DNA of 12,455 nucleotides from an uncultured Persicitalea sp. (GTDB taxonomy: Bacteria; Bacteroidota; Bacteroidia; Cytophagales; Spirosomataceae). The DNA lies in assembly GCA_950075905.1 (NCBI GenBank), contig CATMVR010000073.1, positions 1 through 12,455 on the forward strand. Direction: 5' to 3'. Both the position numbers and the translations under genes were made by a program. The notes under the pieces were generated by a model. It was given only the letters and a program-made list of their open reading frames with translations, made no database searches and was not told the origin of the DNA. Positions 1 to 7,887 of the stretch are shown one piece after another (the first letter of the stretch is position 1; each line of letters starts with the position of its first letter).

Positions 1-170
1 CTTTTTAAAGTAAACCATAGTATCTAATTGAAAATACGATATAAGACGAACGAGGTACAGAAAAGCACAAATTCTTAGGAACTTTACTTAAAAAAGAGAT
101 AAAGAAAGCACTTGTAATTAATAAAGTGTATGGAATTGAGTAAGTTTGGATAAAATGAACACGTGCTTTT
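1..170. other. AT-rich intergenic region upstream of the ROK gene
   Basis: This leader is visibly richer in A and T than the rest of the window, and no convincing coding sequence lies in it. The reading frames crossing it on the minus strand are antisense to the ROK gene. It holds one match to the Bacteroidota -7 promoter element (141-148) and a weak 5-bp inverted repeat (109-113 with 124-128) that could be a ROK operator half-site pair but is too short to call. The upstream neighbour is outside the window. Confidence 0.6.
141..148 (+). promoter_or_regulatory. Possible Bacteroidota -7 promoter element for the ROK gene
   Basis: The sequence TAAGTTTG matches the Bacteroidota sigma-A consensus TAnnTTTG and ends 22 bases before the ATG at 171, which would give a very short leader. 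The upstream -33 TTTG element is not well matched: the nearest TTG is at 112-114, further away than usual. The call rests on one eight-base match in AT-rich DNA, so it is weak. Confidence 0.3.
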
Positions 171-1376
171 ATGACTAAGAATGGCAGTACTGGCATTAAC
201 TCCCTGCGACAAACAAACCTGAAAAAGAGTCTTTTGAGCTACTTTGCTACCGAAGGGAATGCAACCATACCCGATCTGTCGAAAGAAACGAATGTCAGTG
301 TTCCTAAGGTTACGTCCCTCGTCAATGAGCTCATCCAGGAAAGTCTGATTCAGGATTACGGAAAGGTGGAGTCTACCGGAGGGCGCAAGCCCAATCTGTA
401 CGGTCTTGTGGCAGATTCTGGCTTTTTTATCGGGGTAGAGGTTGGGCAGAATCACATCAATATCGGACTGTCTAACCTGCTGTGTGAACTGGTGAAAGTA
501 ACGGAAGATGTCCCGTATAAACTGGATAATACCCGGGAGTCACTGGATAGCCTCTGCCGGATTATTACTCGATTCATCGACGGGTTGTCGCTTGCCAAAG
601 CCAGTATACTGGGCATTGGCATCAACCTGACCGGGCGGATCAACTACCGGACGGGGCATAGCTACAGCTTCTTTCATTTTGAGGAAAGGCCCCTCAGCGA
701 AATCATCGAGAGTAAAGTGGGTATTCCCGTATTTCTCGAAAATGACTCACGGGCCATGGCCTACGGTGAGTTCTGCAAGGGAGTGGTGCGGGACGAAAAA
801 AACGTGCTGTTTCTGAACCTGGGCTACGGGATTGCGGTAGGTATTATGCTGAACGGGCAGCTGTACTATGGCAAGTCGGGGTACGCGGGAGAGTTTGGCC
901 ATATGCCGATGTTCGACAATGAGCTGATTTGTCACTGTGGCAAAAAAGGGTGCCTGGAAACCGAGGGGTCGGGCTGGGCGCTTACGCGTATGTTTCGCGA
1001 AAAGCTTGGGGAAGGCTCGTCGTCGGTGCTTACCCAGAACAACCGGTCTTCGACCGACATTGAGATGGAGGATATCATAGAGGCCGCCAAGAATGATGAC
1101 GTGTTGGCCATAGAGCTCATTGCTCAGGTAGGTGAGAACCTGGGGCGTGGTATAGCTTTGCTGATCAACCTCTTCAATCCCGAACTGGTGGTGCTGGGCG
1201 GAAGTCTGGCGACCACCGGCGATTACCTGCGGCTTCCGATTCAGACGGCTATCAACAAGTACTCGCTTAGCCTGGTCAATCAGGACACGGAGCTCAAACT
1301 TTCCAGCCTGGGAGAACAGGCCGGCATTACAGGAGCCTGCCTGCTGGTACGCAGCCGGCTTTGGGAAATAATATAG
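171..1376 (+). CDS. ROK family transcriptional regulator (sugar-sensing repressor type)
   Basis: This is a 401-residue protein with the two-part layout of NagC/Mlc/XylR-type ROK repressors. An N-terminal winged helix-turn-helix (about residues 17-75) ends in the typical STGGRKP wing. A ROK actin-like sugar-binding domain follows (about 85-400). Visible landmarks are LENDSRAMA with Asp192 at the catalytic position of ROK kinases, a glycine-rich LNLGYGIAVG stretch, and the complete zinc site formed by His244 and CHCGKKGC (Cys254, Cys256, Cys261). The first phosphate loop reads EVGQNHI instead of the kinase consensus DxGGT, which favours a regulator that binds sugar over a working sugar kinase. 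The length is typical of ROK repressors. The gene lies just before the exported sugar-dehydrogenase-like gene on the same strand and may control it. The effector sugar cannot be told from sequence. Confidence 0.9.
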   Translation: MTKNGSTGINSLRQTNLKKSLLSYFATEGNATIPDLSKETNVSVPKVTSLVNELIQESLIQDYGKVESTGGRKPNLYGLVADSGFFIGVEVGQNHINIGLSNLLCELVKVTEDVPYKLDNTRESLDSLCRIITRFIDGLSLAKASILGIGINLTGRINYRTGHSYSFFHFEERPLSEIIESKVGIPVFLENDSRAMAYGEFCKGVVRDEKNVLFLNLGYGIAVGIMLNGQLYYGKSGYAGEFGHMPMFDNELICHCGKKGCLETEGSGWALTRMFREKLGEGSSSVLTQNNRSSTDIEMEDIIEAAKNDDVLAIELIAQVGENLGRGIALLINLFNPELVVLGGSLATTGDYLRLPIQTAINKYSLSLVNQDTELKLSSLGEQAGITGACLLVRSRLWEII

Positions 1377-1460
1377 ATCGCAGATTATTCAATTTTTACA
1401 GAGACTTTACACCCGTTTTCCATGGGTGAAGGTGCTCCTATACTAAACCAAGCCATTTTA

Positions 1461-4163
1461 ATGTCGTTAAAAATAATCAATATACTGGTTTTTGGCGGTT
1501 TTCTGCTCGCCTCTTTTACTGGTTCAGACAACAAACCGGTCTTTCTGCCCAATGCAGGAGCAAGCCTCCCCCCCGACAGCACCCGCTTCACAACCATGAT
1601 GCTGGCGCAGGGACTGGACGAGCCCATGGAGATGGCCATTCTGCCCAATCTGAATGTGGTGATCGTAGAACGGAAAGGCGGGGTGCGGCTGTACGACGCC
1701 CGGGAAAAACAACTCAAAACCATTGCTCACCTCAATGTGTTCAGCGGTATCGAAGATGGCCTGCTGGGGGTAGCCATCGATCCGGATTTTAGCCGGAACA
1801 ACTGGATCTACCTGTACTACGGCGTAGGGGGCGAAAAGGCCGTGTCGCGCCTGGTACGGATGGAACTGCGGGGGGAGGAGTTGATCCAGTCGACAGAAAA
1901 AATCCTGCTCGAAATCCCTACCCAGCGAAAGTACTGCTGCCATTCGGCGGGTTACCTGACTTTTGATGTCGATGGTAATCTATACCTCTCCACCGGCGAC
2001 AATACCAACGCCGAGGAGACAGAAGGCTACACGCCGGTAGACGAACGCCCGGGACGCGAACTGGCCGACGACCAGGCCACCGCGGCCAATACCAACGATT
2101 TGCGGGGCAAAATTCTGCGTATTAAGCCCCTGCCGGATGGTCCCGCGGGCGCGCCCGCCTATGCCATTCCCGACGGAAATCTTTTCCCGAAAGATGGCAG
2201 TAAGGGGCGTCCGGAAATCTACATTATGGGCAGTCGCAACCCGTTCCGGGTATCCATAGACCCCAAAACGAAGTACGTGTACTGGGGCGATGTGGGGCCG
2301 GATACCAAAGTACCCTCGGCCGAAGGCGGCGTCATGAGCTTTGATGAGATCAATCAGGCCCGGAAGCCGGGCTTTTATGGCTGGCCGTATTTTCTGGGCA
2401 ACAATGAGGCTTTCCCCAAGTATGACTTTGCTACCAGGCAGGAAGGGCCGCGCAAGGACCCGCAGCGGCCTATCAACGACTCGCCCAACAATACCGGCCT
2501 ACGCGAGCTACCTCCGGCCCAGCCTCCCCTGATCTGGTACGCCAAGGGCGAGTCGAAGCGCTTTCCTCTCGTGGGCAAGGGCGGCGCAAGCGCCATGGCG
2601 GGGCCAGTGTATTATAGCGACCTGTACCCCAATGCTCCTTACAAGTTGCCCGCCTACTATGACGGAAAGCTGTTTATCTACGACTGGATCAGAAAGTGGA
2701 TCATGGCCGTGACGCTGGATGAAAAAGGCAACTATGCCGGCATGGAGCCATTTCTGCCGCATCTGAACGTAGTGGCCCCGGTAGATATGCAGATCGCCCC
2801 CGACGGGGCGGTGTACCTGCTGGCCTACGGAACCAACTGGTTTGCCCGCAGCGCCGATGCAGGCCTGATTCGGGTAGAATATTCGGAGGGAAACCGTAAC
2901 CCGGTGGCGACTATCAGTGCCAGTGCGCTGTACGGCGCGGTACCCTTGACGGTCGATCTTTCCGGGGCAAAGTCAAGAGACCACGATGCGGGTGACAAGC
3001 TGGCTTATGCCTGGAAAATCGGATCTGAAACAAAAGCCGGGGAACAGGTGCGGCATACCTTTACCAAGCCCGGCGTGTACGACGTAGCCCTCACCGTGAG
3101 CGACCCGCAGGGTGGGCAGGGGGTAGCCACTATTCAGGTAAAAGTGGGCAATACCCCGCCGAAGGCCCGCATAGCTACCCAAGCCAACCGGACGTTCTAT
3201 TGGGATAATACACTCCTGGATTATCAGGTACATATCAGCGACCCCGAAGACAAGCCCGTAGATGCCAGCCGGGCTACGGTTACCTTTAACTACCTGCCTT
3301 TCGGAAAAGATGTGGCTTCGGCCCTGTCGGGTGCGAGCCACGGAAATCTTCAGCATGCCGAAGCGGAGCGGCTGTACGCATCACTGGATTGCCGGGCCTG
3401 CCATACCATGGATTCCAAATCCATCGGCCCCAGCCTGAAAGCCATCGCCGAACGCTACCAGGGAAAAGAGGATGCCATAGCAACCCTGGCCGGCAAGGTG
3501 ATTGAGGGCGGGAGCGGCAACTGGGGGGCCTACGCTATGTCGGCGCATCCTGACCTTTCCCTGCAGGAAGCCAAAGGACTGGTAAGCTATATCCTGTCGC
3601 TGGGCGAAAAACCAGCTAGCCTGCCCCTGAAAGGCCAGCTCCGGCTGACCCAACATGAGGGAAAAGGAAACGAGGGAGCCTACGTACTGATGGCGCGGTA
3701 CCTGGACAAGGGAGCCAACGGCATAGAGCCCTTACCCGCGCGGGCCCATCTCACTCTGCGCCACCCGAAGGTAGAGCTGGAAGAGTACGACGGGGGCAAC
3801 GTCGGGGTGGTGATTGCTACGGAGCAAACGGGTTTCATTTCCTACGTTCGTCGTACCACGCACGGTCGGTATGTCCGGTTCAATCAGATTGATCTGTCGC
3901 AGATCAAAGGAATCTTGTTCAATCTGCTGCAACATGGAGATGGCGGAGTTCTGGAAATACATCTCGACGGAATGGATGGCCCGGTGGTAGGTAGCCTGAC
4001 GGTAGAGGCGGGGAAGGCGGCTGATTTTACCAAGGGCTGGCAGGAAAAGTTTGTGAAAATTGCTCCCACGAAGGGCGTCCATGACCTGTTTTTAGTTTTT
4101 AAAAGTCCAACGCAGGCGCAGAAGGAGATGTTTTTTCTGGACTGGATGTACTTTCAGAAGTAG
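1461..4163 (+). CDS. Exported PQQ-dependent glucose/sorbosone dehydrogenase-like protein fused to PKD, cytochrome c and CBM6-like domains
   Basis: This is a 900-residue multidomain protein, numbered here from ATG 1461. The N-terminus MSLKIINILVFGGFLLASFTG is a good Sec signal without a lipobox cysteine. An ATG at 1422 would add 13 residues before this signal and is less likely. Residues about 35-475 form a glucose/sorbosone dehydrogenase-type beta-propeller, with GLLGVAIDPDF, His161 in CCHSAGYLTFD followed by LYLSTGDN (the position of the catalytic His of soluble PQQ glucose dehydrogenases), GKILRI, GSRNPFR and GFYGWPYF. A PKD domain spans about 480-562. A small class I cytochrome c follows, with heme motif CRACH (644-648) and likely axial Met693. 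The C-terminal 140 residues end in FFLDWMYF, as CBM6-like modules do. The fusion suggests periplasmic or surface oxidation of a sugar, with electrons passed to the attached heme. The substrate is unknown. The gene starts 84 bases after the ROK gene and ends before a strong terminator. Confidence 0.88.
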   Translation: MSLKIINILVFGGFLLASFTGSDNKPVFLPNAGASLPPDSTRFTTMMLAQGLDEPMEMAILPNLNVVIVERKGGVRLYDAREKQLKTIAHLNVFSGIEDGLLGVAIDPDFSRNNWIYLYYGVGGEKAVSRLVRMELRGEELIQSTEKILLEIPTQRKYCCHSAGYLTFDVDGNLYLSTGDNTNAEETEGYTPVDERPGRELADDQATAANTNDLRGKILRIKPLPDGPAGAPAYAIPDGNLFPKDGSKGRPEIYIMGSRNPFRVSIDPKTKYVYWGDVGPDTKVPSAEGGVMSFDEINQARKPGFYGWPYFLGNNEAFPKYDFATRQEGPRKDPQRPINDSPNNTGLRELPPAQPPLIWYAKGESKRFPLVGKGGASAMAGPVYYSDLYPNAPYKLPAYYDGKLFIYDWIRKWIMAVTLDEKGNYAGMEPFLPHLNVVAPVDMQIAPDGAVYLLAYGTNWFARSADAGLIRVEYSEGNRNPVATISASALYGAVPLTVDLSGAKSRDHDAGDKLAYAWKIGSETKAGEQVRHTFTKPGVYDVALTVSDPQGGQGVATIQVKVGNTPPKARIATQANRTFYWDNTLLDYQVHISDPEDKPVDASRATVTFNYLPFGKDVASALSGASHGNLQHAEAERLYASLDCRACHTMDSKSIGPSLKAIAERYQGKEDAIATLAGKVIEGGSGNWGAYAMSAHPDLSLQEAKGLVSYILSLGEKPASLPLKGQLRLTQHEGKGNEGAYVLMARYLDKGANGIEPLPARAHLTLRHPKVELEEYDGGNVGVVIATEQTGFISYVRRTTHGRYVRFNQIDLSQIKGILFNLLQHGDGGVLEIHLDGMDGPVVGSLTVEAGKAADFTKGWQEKFVKIAPTKGVHDLFLVFKSPTQAQKEMFFLDWMYFQK

Positions 4164-4180
4164 AAAAACGACTTATCCGC

Positions 4181-4230
4181 AAACCGGGCCGGACGGACGC
4201 TTTTACCTGCGTCCGTCCGGCCCGGTTTTT
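4181..4230 (+). terminator. Strong intrinsic terminator after the dehydrogenase gene
   Basis: Positions 4181-4200 and 4209-4228 are perfect reverse complements (20 bp, mostly G and C, core CCGGGCCGGACGGACGC) around an eight-base loop, and the right arm runs into a stretch of T. It begins 17 bases after the stop codon at 4163, the expected place for a rho-independent terminator on the + strand. The convergent oxidoreductase gene ends at 4275 on the other strand, so the hairpin may also stop those transcripts, although its T-run on that strand is only three bases. Confidence 0.88.
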
Positions 4231-4274
4231 TACTGCTTTACTGCTTTTAAAAACGGGTGATACTGAAAGCTGGA

Positions 4275-6311
4275 TCAGCGGCTTACCGGCTTCCAGATAA
4301 GGGCATCTGCCAGTACCTCCCCATCCGCTCCTTTGGTCGAAACCGTAACGTAGCTTTGGTTGCCGGCGGGTAAACGATAGGTCCCTAAAGAAGCCCACTC
4401 CCCCGAGGAAAGTCCGATTTCTTTGATTTCTGAGGGTTTTAAAACTACCTCCCTAGCCTGTTTACCATCATGAACTGTGAAGACAATTTTTGTGCTCAGG
4501 TTTTCATTTCGGGGGAAGTACGTATAGATTTCATACGCACCGCCCCGGCTGATTTTGGGAGTAAACCGGGCGGATGCATTCTCGCCCTGCCCGGAATTGT
4601 AAACCAGCAGGCTCCGGCCGTAACCTCCGTTCTTTCTGGCCCAGTTTCCGTGCAGATCATTCGGAGACAAATCATCGTTATCGACCACTACTTCGGGCAG
4701 ACTGCCGTCACCCAGCGGGTTCATTTCCAGACGTTGCTGCAACGCTTTGACGTCAATTTCCTGTACCGCTGATTTCTTGTCGATGGCCATTGCGGCGGCG
4801 GTGGCGGCTACTTGTCCCAGTACCATAAAGACCGGCTCCATTCGGATAGAACCGTAGGCAATATGCGAGGCCGACAGGCAGACGGGCACCAGCAGGTTAT
4901 TGCACTCCGTGCGTTTTGGCGTAATGGCTCCGTACGAAATAGGGTAGGGGGCGGGTACGGATTTTTCCACGTCACCCTCATTTTTTACCATGCCGTTTAC
5001 CACTACCCGCTGGCAGTTGTGCGAGTCCATCTGGTAGGCGGCCATGCCGATGGCGTCGGCTACGGTTTCTTCGCCCTCGCAATGCTTCTGGGTCATGACG
5101 GTTTCCCCCACCATCCGGCGGGCTTCCCGTACGTACAGCTGGTTGGAGAAGCCGCCGAGGTCGGTAAACTCATCCTTTGCGTAGCCCCACGACTGCATCT
5201 CCTGCCGGAGGTGCGCGGGTATCCGCGCATCGTGGCCCAGAAAATACAGCAGCCCTTTGGTGTAGTCTTCGTGGTCTTGCCAGATTTTTTTCCGGGTAGC
5301 GTAGTCGGCCTCCGGGTAGTCATAGTTCATGCCGATCATGTCGGTGGAGAAACCGCCGAAATTGTTGAAATCGGTTTTTCCATTGGGCATGTTCTTGATC
5401 AGGAAGCCTCCCTGGTGATGAATCCGGGTAGTGCCATCCGGTAGCTTCTCGTGCCGTAGACCGTTGTGAATCGTTTTCCACTTTTCTGCCTCCATGACCC
5501 GCAGCAGGAGTTCATATTTTTGGGGGTCGTAATTATCGGGTTTGGTAACAGGAATAAAATTATTCTTATCCTGAGTCAGACAAAGACGGAAGTTATAGGC
5601 CTGGATTTTTTTATCGCCGGTACCCGTTGGTGACAGTTTTTCATTACTGATACCCCAGAGCAGTCCGCTGGCGGGGTTACCGGGTACCTTATAAGGGTCG
5701 ACACCGTCGGGAAACTGGTGGTAGTCCGATAGCTGCACGCCGTTGTATTTTTCCCCGTACTGGCTGCTGCTCTCGCGTCCTACGGTGTAAGATACCCCGG
5801 CAGTGGCCATCAGGTCACCCTCGTAGGTACAGTCAATGAACATGCGGGCCCGGATGGTCTGAGGTTGGGCCTGGGCATTCTCGACGGTTATTGAGGCAAG
5901 TCGTTTGCCCTCTTTCCAGACGCCGGTGAGACGGGTGTTTTTGCGTATATCCAGATTGGCTTCCCGGATGTAATCAGCAAACACTTTGTCGGCCACGTGG
6001 GGCTCAAAGGTCCATTGTTCAAATTTTCCGTAATAGGCCCCGATGCGCCGGTAAAAATCTTTTCCAAGGCCAGTTACAGCGTACTTGTTCCCGATATCGG
6101 TAGCACCAAGCCCACCACTGCTCATGCCGCCGAGGTAGTTGCCCGGCTCTATGAGCAGGACCGACTTGCCGGCTTTTTTGGCCGAGTAGGCCGCAATGAT
6201 ACCCGCAGACGTTCCGCCGTATACGCAAACATCGTAAACGGGACTCTGCGGTTGACTTTGGGCAATCTGGACTATGAAAAAAGAGAGTAAAAACAAAATA
6301 GGTTTCAGCAT
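4275..6311 (-). CDS. Exported FAD-dependent oxidoreductase with C-terminal golvesin/Xly-type domain
   Basis: This is a 678-residue protein. Residues 1-20 are a Sec signal (hydrophobic run ILFLLSFFIVQIA, then QSQ). A Rossmann FAD-binding motif follows: VYGGTSAG (Gly32, Gly33, Gly37), with Glu55 in LLIEPG at the ribose-binding position, then YLGGMSSGGLGATD. MFIDCTYEGDLMATAGVSY (about 157-175) is a hallmark of the FAD_oxidored (PF12831-type) family. The last 130 residues or so, ending in ADALIWKP, look like the golvesin C-terminal domain that also occurs in xanthan lyases. Homologues are often labelled xanthan lyase because of this domain, which is not evidence of lyase activity. The gene lies 35 bases after the SGNH hydrolase gene, probably in one transcript. 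The likely role is oxidation of a sugar or related hydroxyl compound in the periplasm; the substrate is unknown. Confidence 0.88.
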   Translation of the reverse strand: MLKPILFLLSFFIVQIAQSQPQSPVYDVCVYGGTSAGIIAAYSAKKAGKSVLLIEPGNYLGGMSSGGLGATDIGNKYAVTGLGKDFYRRIGAYYGKFEQWTFEPHVADKVFADYIREANLDIRKNTRLTGVWKEGKRLASITVENAQAQPQTIRARMFIDCTYEGDLMATAGVSYTVGRESSSQYGEKYNGVQLSDYHQFPDGVDPYKVPGNPASGLLWGISNEKLSPTGTGDKKIQAYNFRLCLTQDKNNFIPVTKPDNYDPQKYELLLRVMEAEKWKTIHNGLRHEKLPDGTTRIHHQGGFLIKNMPNGKTDFNNFGGFSTDMIGMNYDYPEADYATRKKIWQDHEDYTKGLLYFLGHDARIPAHLRQEMQSWGYAKDEFTDLGGFSNQLYVREARRMVGETVMTQKHCEGEETVADAIGMAAYQMDSHNCQRVVVNGMVKNEGDVEKSVPAPYPISYGAITPKRTECNNLLVPVCLSASHIAYGSIRMEPVFMVLGQVAATAAAMAIDKKSAVQEIDVKALQQRLEMNPLGDGSLPEVVVDNDDLSPNDLHGNWARKNGGYGRSLLVYNSGQGENASARFTPKISRGGAYEIYTYFPRNENLSTKIVFTVHDGKQAREVVLKPSEIKEIGLSSGEWASLGTYRLPAGNQSYVTVSTKGADGEVLADALIWKPVSR

Positions 6312-6346
6312 GCCTGGAAAGGTTTAGTATAAGTAAAGGGGAAAGG

Positions 6347-7072
6347 TTACTTTCCGAATAATAATTTCTTCAAATAGGCCGGATAGTTTTTGCCCTCCGG
6401 TTGTCCGTCGCCCCGGGTGATGCTATCCCCAAAGCAGACAATGCGCCGGTAGGAAGCAGATGAGTTGGTCAGGGCCTGGTATACAGCTACGGCCATGGTG
6501 CGGTACCCTTCGGGGGTAGGATGTACCCCATCTTTTTTCTGACTGTTGGCTTCATTCTGAATAAGGCTTTCAGGGGCTTCCCCCACCTGGCCTATCTGCG
6601 TAAAAATATGGTGCATGTCCATAAAGAGAAGGCTGTGTTGGCGGGCTACGTCCCTGATAGTATCATTCATTTTTGCTATACGAACCGGGAAACCTTCCGG
6701 TTGGTAAAAAGCTGGCGGATGCCGGGTCATGAGGTAGGGTTCGTGCACGGGCAGCAGCGTCATAAGGCCCACCTGACTATTGATGCGTTTGATACCCTGC
6801 ACCAGCTCTATCAGATTTTTTTTAAACTGAGGCAGCGGCACATGTTTCTGGCTGTTCATGTCGTTGGTGCCGACGGTGAGCAGGACAAGCTCCGGCTGGT
6901 GGACCAGACAATCCTGGTCGAGCCGGGTCAGCAAGTCAAAGGTATTGTTCCCCCCTGTACCTGCATTGATAAGGATCGGCGGGACAGTTGATTTAGTGGT
7001 GGTAGTCTGAGCGAGGAGAGTAAAGGGAACAAGTGGAGCCAAACCGGCTTTAAGAAAGACTCTTCGTAGCAT
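6347..7072 (-). CDS. Exported SGNH/GDSL hydrolase with circularly permuted motif order
   Basis: This is a 241-residue protein if it starts at ATG 7072, or 261 residues from ATG 7132; residue numbers here use the 261 form. The 7072 start places a twin-arginine motif (RRVFLK, 23-28) and a hydrophobic stretch at the N-terminus. All SGNH catalytic blocks are present, but in the order II-III-V-I: NAGTGGNNT (56-64, oxyanion Gly), VGTND (87-91, Asn90), DGVHPTPEGY (201-210, Asp201 and His204), and finally VCFGDSITRG (232-241, nucleophile Ser237) only about 20 residues from the C-terminus. Ordinary family members begin with the GDS block. The protein ends with NYPAYLKKLL, which normally leads straight into the NAG block. 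SGNH enzymes hydrolyse esters, often acetyl groups on glycans, and pairing with an exported oxidoreductase fits glycan processing. The family call is firm; the permuted fold is an inference from motif order. Confidence 0.85.
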   Translation of the reverse strand: MLRRVFLKAGLAPLVPFTLLAQTTTTKSTVPPILINAGTGGNNTFDLLTRLDQDCLVHQPELVLLTVGTNDMNSQKHVPLPQFKKNLIELVQGIKRINSQVGLMTLLPVHEPYLMTRHPPAFYQPEGFPVRIAKMNDTIRDVARQHSLLFMDMHHIFTQIGQVGEAPESLIQNEANSQKKDGVHPTPEGYRTMAVAVYQALTNSSASYRRIVCFGDSITRGDGQPEGKNYPAYLKKLLFGK

Positions 7073-7129
7073 GAAAATAGTTGATGGTAGTTGGGCAGAT
7101 GGCATACTACTGAAAAGGCACTTACTACG

Positions 7130-7137
7130 CAAAACTA
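7130..7137 (-). promoter_or_regulatory. Possible -7 promoter element for the SGNH-oxidoreductase unit
   Basis: Read on the minus strand this is TAGTTTTG, a match to TAnnTTTG. It overlaps the first possible ATG (7132). If used, it would start transcription near 7123, so translation would have to begin at a downstream ATG such as 7072. No good -33 TTTG was found at the expected distance, so the call is weak. Confidence 0.28.
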
Positions 7138-7302
7138 CCCCATCGCTACCCGCTCCTGTACTTCCCGTCGTGGCTCAGCAGCGCAGGACCGTTGGTGTAC
7201 AGTTTCGTTCGTGTACCTATGGGTAAAAATGCGCCCAGGCGTTGGGAAACACGGATGGCGCCAGACCCCGGAAGGCCACCGACATATGGGGGTAAAAAAC
7301 CT
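7138..7302. other. Intergenic region between cheB and the SGNH hydrolase gene
   Basis: About 165 bases lie between two genes on the minus strand. No coding sequence, RNA gene or convincing terminator is visible. One imperfect 6-bp stem (around 7253-7280) has no T-run after it. The gap suggests that the signalling operon ends at 7303 and that the SGNH gene has its own promoter. Confidence 0.5.
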
Positions 7303-7887
7303 TTATTTTGTTAAAAGCTCCGGCAGGAAACGTACTATTTCCTCCGCGTGCAGGATGCGGTCAATGGGGCTTCGCTCAATGGCCTGCCGGGGCATAAAGC
7401 CTACTTCGGCCGAGGCGGGGTCCTGGACGAGGGTATAGCCACCGGCTTTTTTGATGCAGGCCATGCCGAAGGCTCCGTCGGCATTAGCGCCCGACAGCAG
7501 GATGCCGATCGCGCGCGCGCCAAAAGTTTCGGCCACCGACTCGAACGTAACGTCGATGCTGGGCCGGCTGTAATGAATTTTTTCTGAGCGATCCAGCGCA
7601 AACATATCGGCCCGCTCCACCAGCAGGTGGTAGTCGGGAGGGGCCAGGTAGATGGTATTGACCCGGATAGGCTCCTTATCTTCGACTTCCCGAACGGGCA
7701 GTGTGGTGCGGGAGGAAAGCAGGTCTACCAGAATGGAGTCTTTATCATTCTTACGATGGACCACCACCGTGACTATGGCGTTGGGGCGGGCGGGGAGGCA
7801 GGCCACCAGCCTCAGGATGATTTCCAGGCTACCGGCCGACCCCCCGATCACTACGTGCCGGGGGAGATCTAGCGCATCTTTCGCCAT
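7303..7887 (-). CDS. cheB: Stand-alone CheB-type protein-glutamate methylesterase
   Basis: This is a 194-residue protein made only of the CheB methylesterase domain. The expected catalytic triad is visible: Ser17 in IGGSAGS, His44 in VVVHRK and Asp137 in SGANADGA. Such enzymes remove methyl esters from, or deamidate, glutamate side chains on chemoreceptors. The N-terminal receiver domain of classical CheB is absent, and a separate receiver protein is encoded two genes upstream. The start overlaps the end of cheR by 19 nt, which points to translational coupling. No signal peptide is present, so it acts in the cytoplasm. It is the last gene of a four-gene operon containing no chemoreceptor, so its target is not obvious. 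Confidence 0.92.
   Translation of the reverse strand: MAKDALDLPRHVVIGGSAGSLEIILRLVACLPARPNAIVTVVVHRKNDKDSILVDLLSSRTTLPVREVEDKEPIRVNTIYLAPPDYHLLVERADMFALDRSEKIHYSRPSIDVTFESVAETFGARAIGILLSGANADGAFGMACIKKAGGYTLVQDPASAEVGFMPRQAIERSPIDRILHAEEIVRFLPELLTK

Noticed and set aside
109..128. Inverted repeat CACTT/AAGTG upstream of the ROK gene as an operator
   Set aside because: Arms of only five bases in AT-rich DNA are expected by chance, and it does not overlap the candidate -7 element.
1422..1460. ATG 1422 as the start of the dehydrogenase gene
   Set aside because: It would put 13 mostly polar or neutral residues ahead of a signal peptide that begins properly at ATG 1461. Neither start has a clear ribosome binding site, so this is a preference and not proof.
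4229..4244. Two tandem copies of the 8-mer TTTACTGC after the terminator
   Set aside because: Two copies only, with no sign of a longer array or function.
4812..5444. 210-residue open frame on the + strand
   Set aside because: It is fully antisense to the FAD oxidoreductase, whose protein has clear family motifs throughout. The + strand translation shows no recognisable domain.
4275..6311. Xanthan lyase as the product of the FAD oxidoreductase gene
   Set aside because: Only the C-terminal golvesin/Xly-like domain supports that name. The catalytic part is a Rossmann FAD domain, with no lyase fold visible.
6521..6991. 156-residue open frame on the + strand
   Set aside because: Antisense to the SGNH hydrolase gene, with no recognisable motifs.
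7253..7280. Possible terminator hairpin downstream of cheB
   Set aside because: The stem is about six pairs with a G-U pair and has no T-run on the minus strand.
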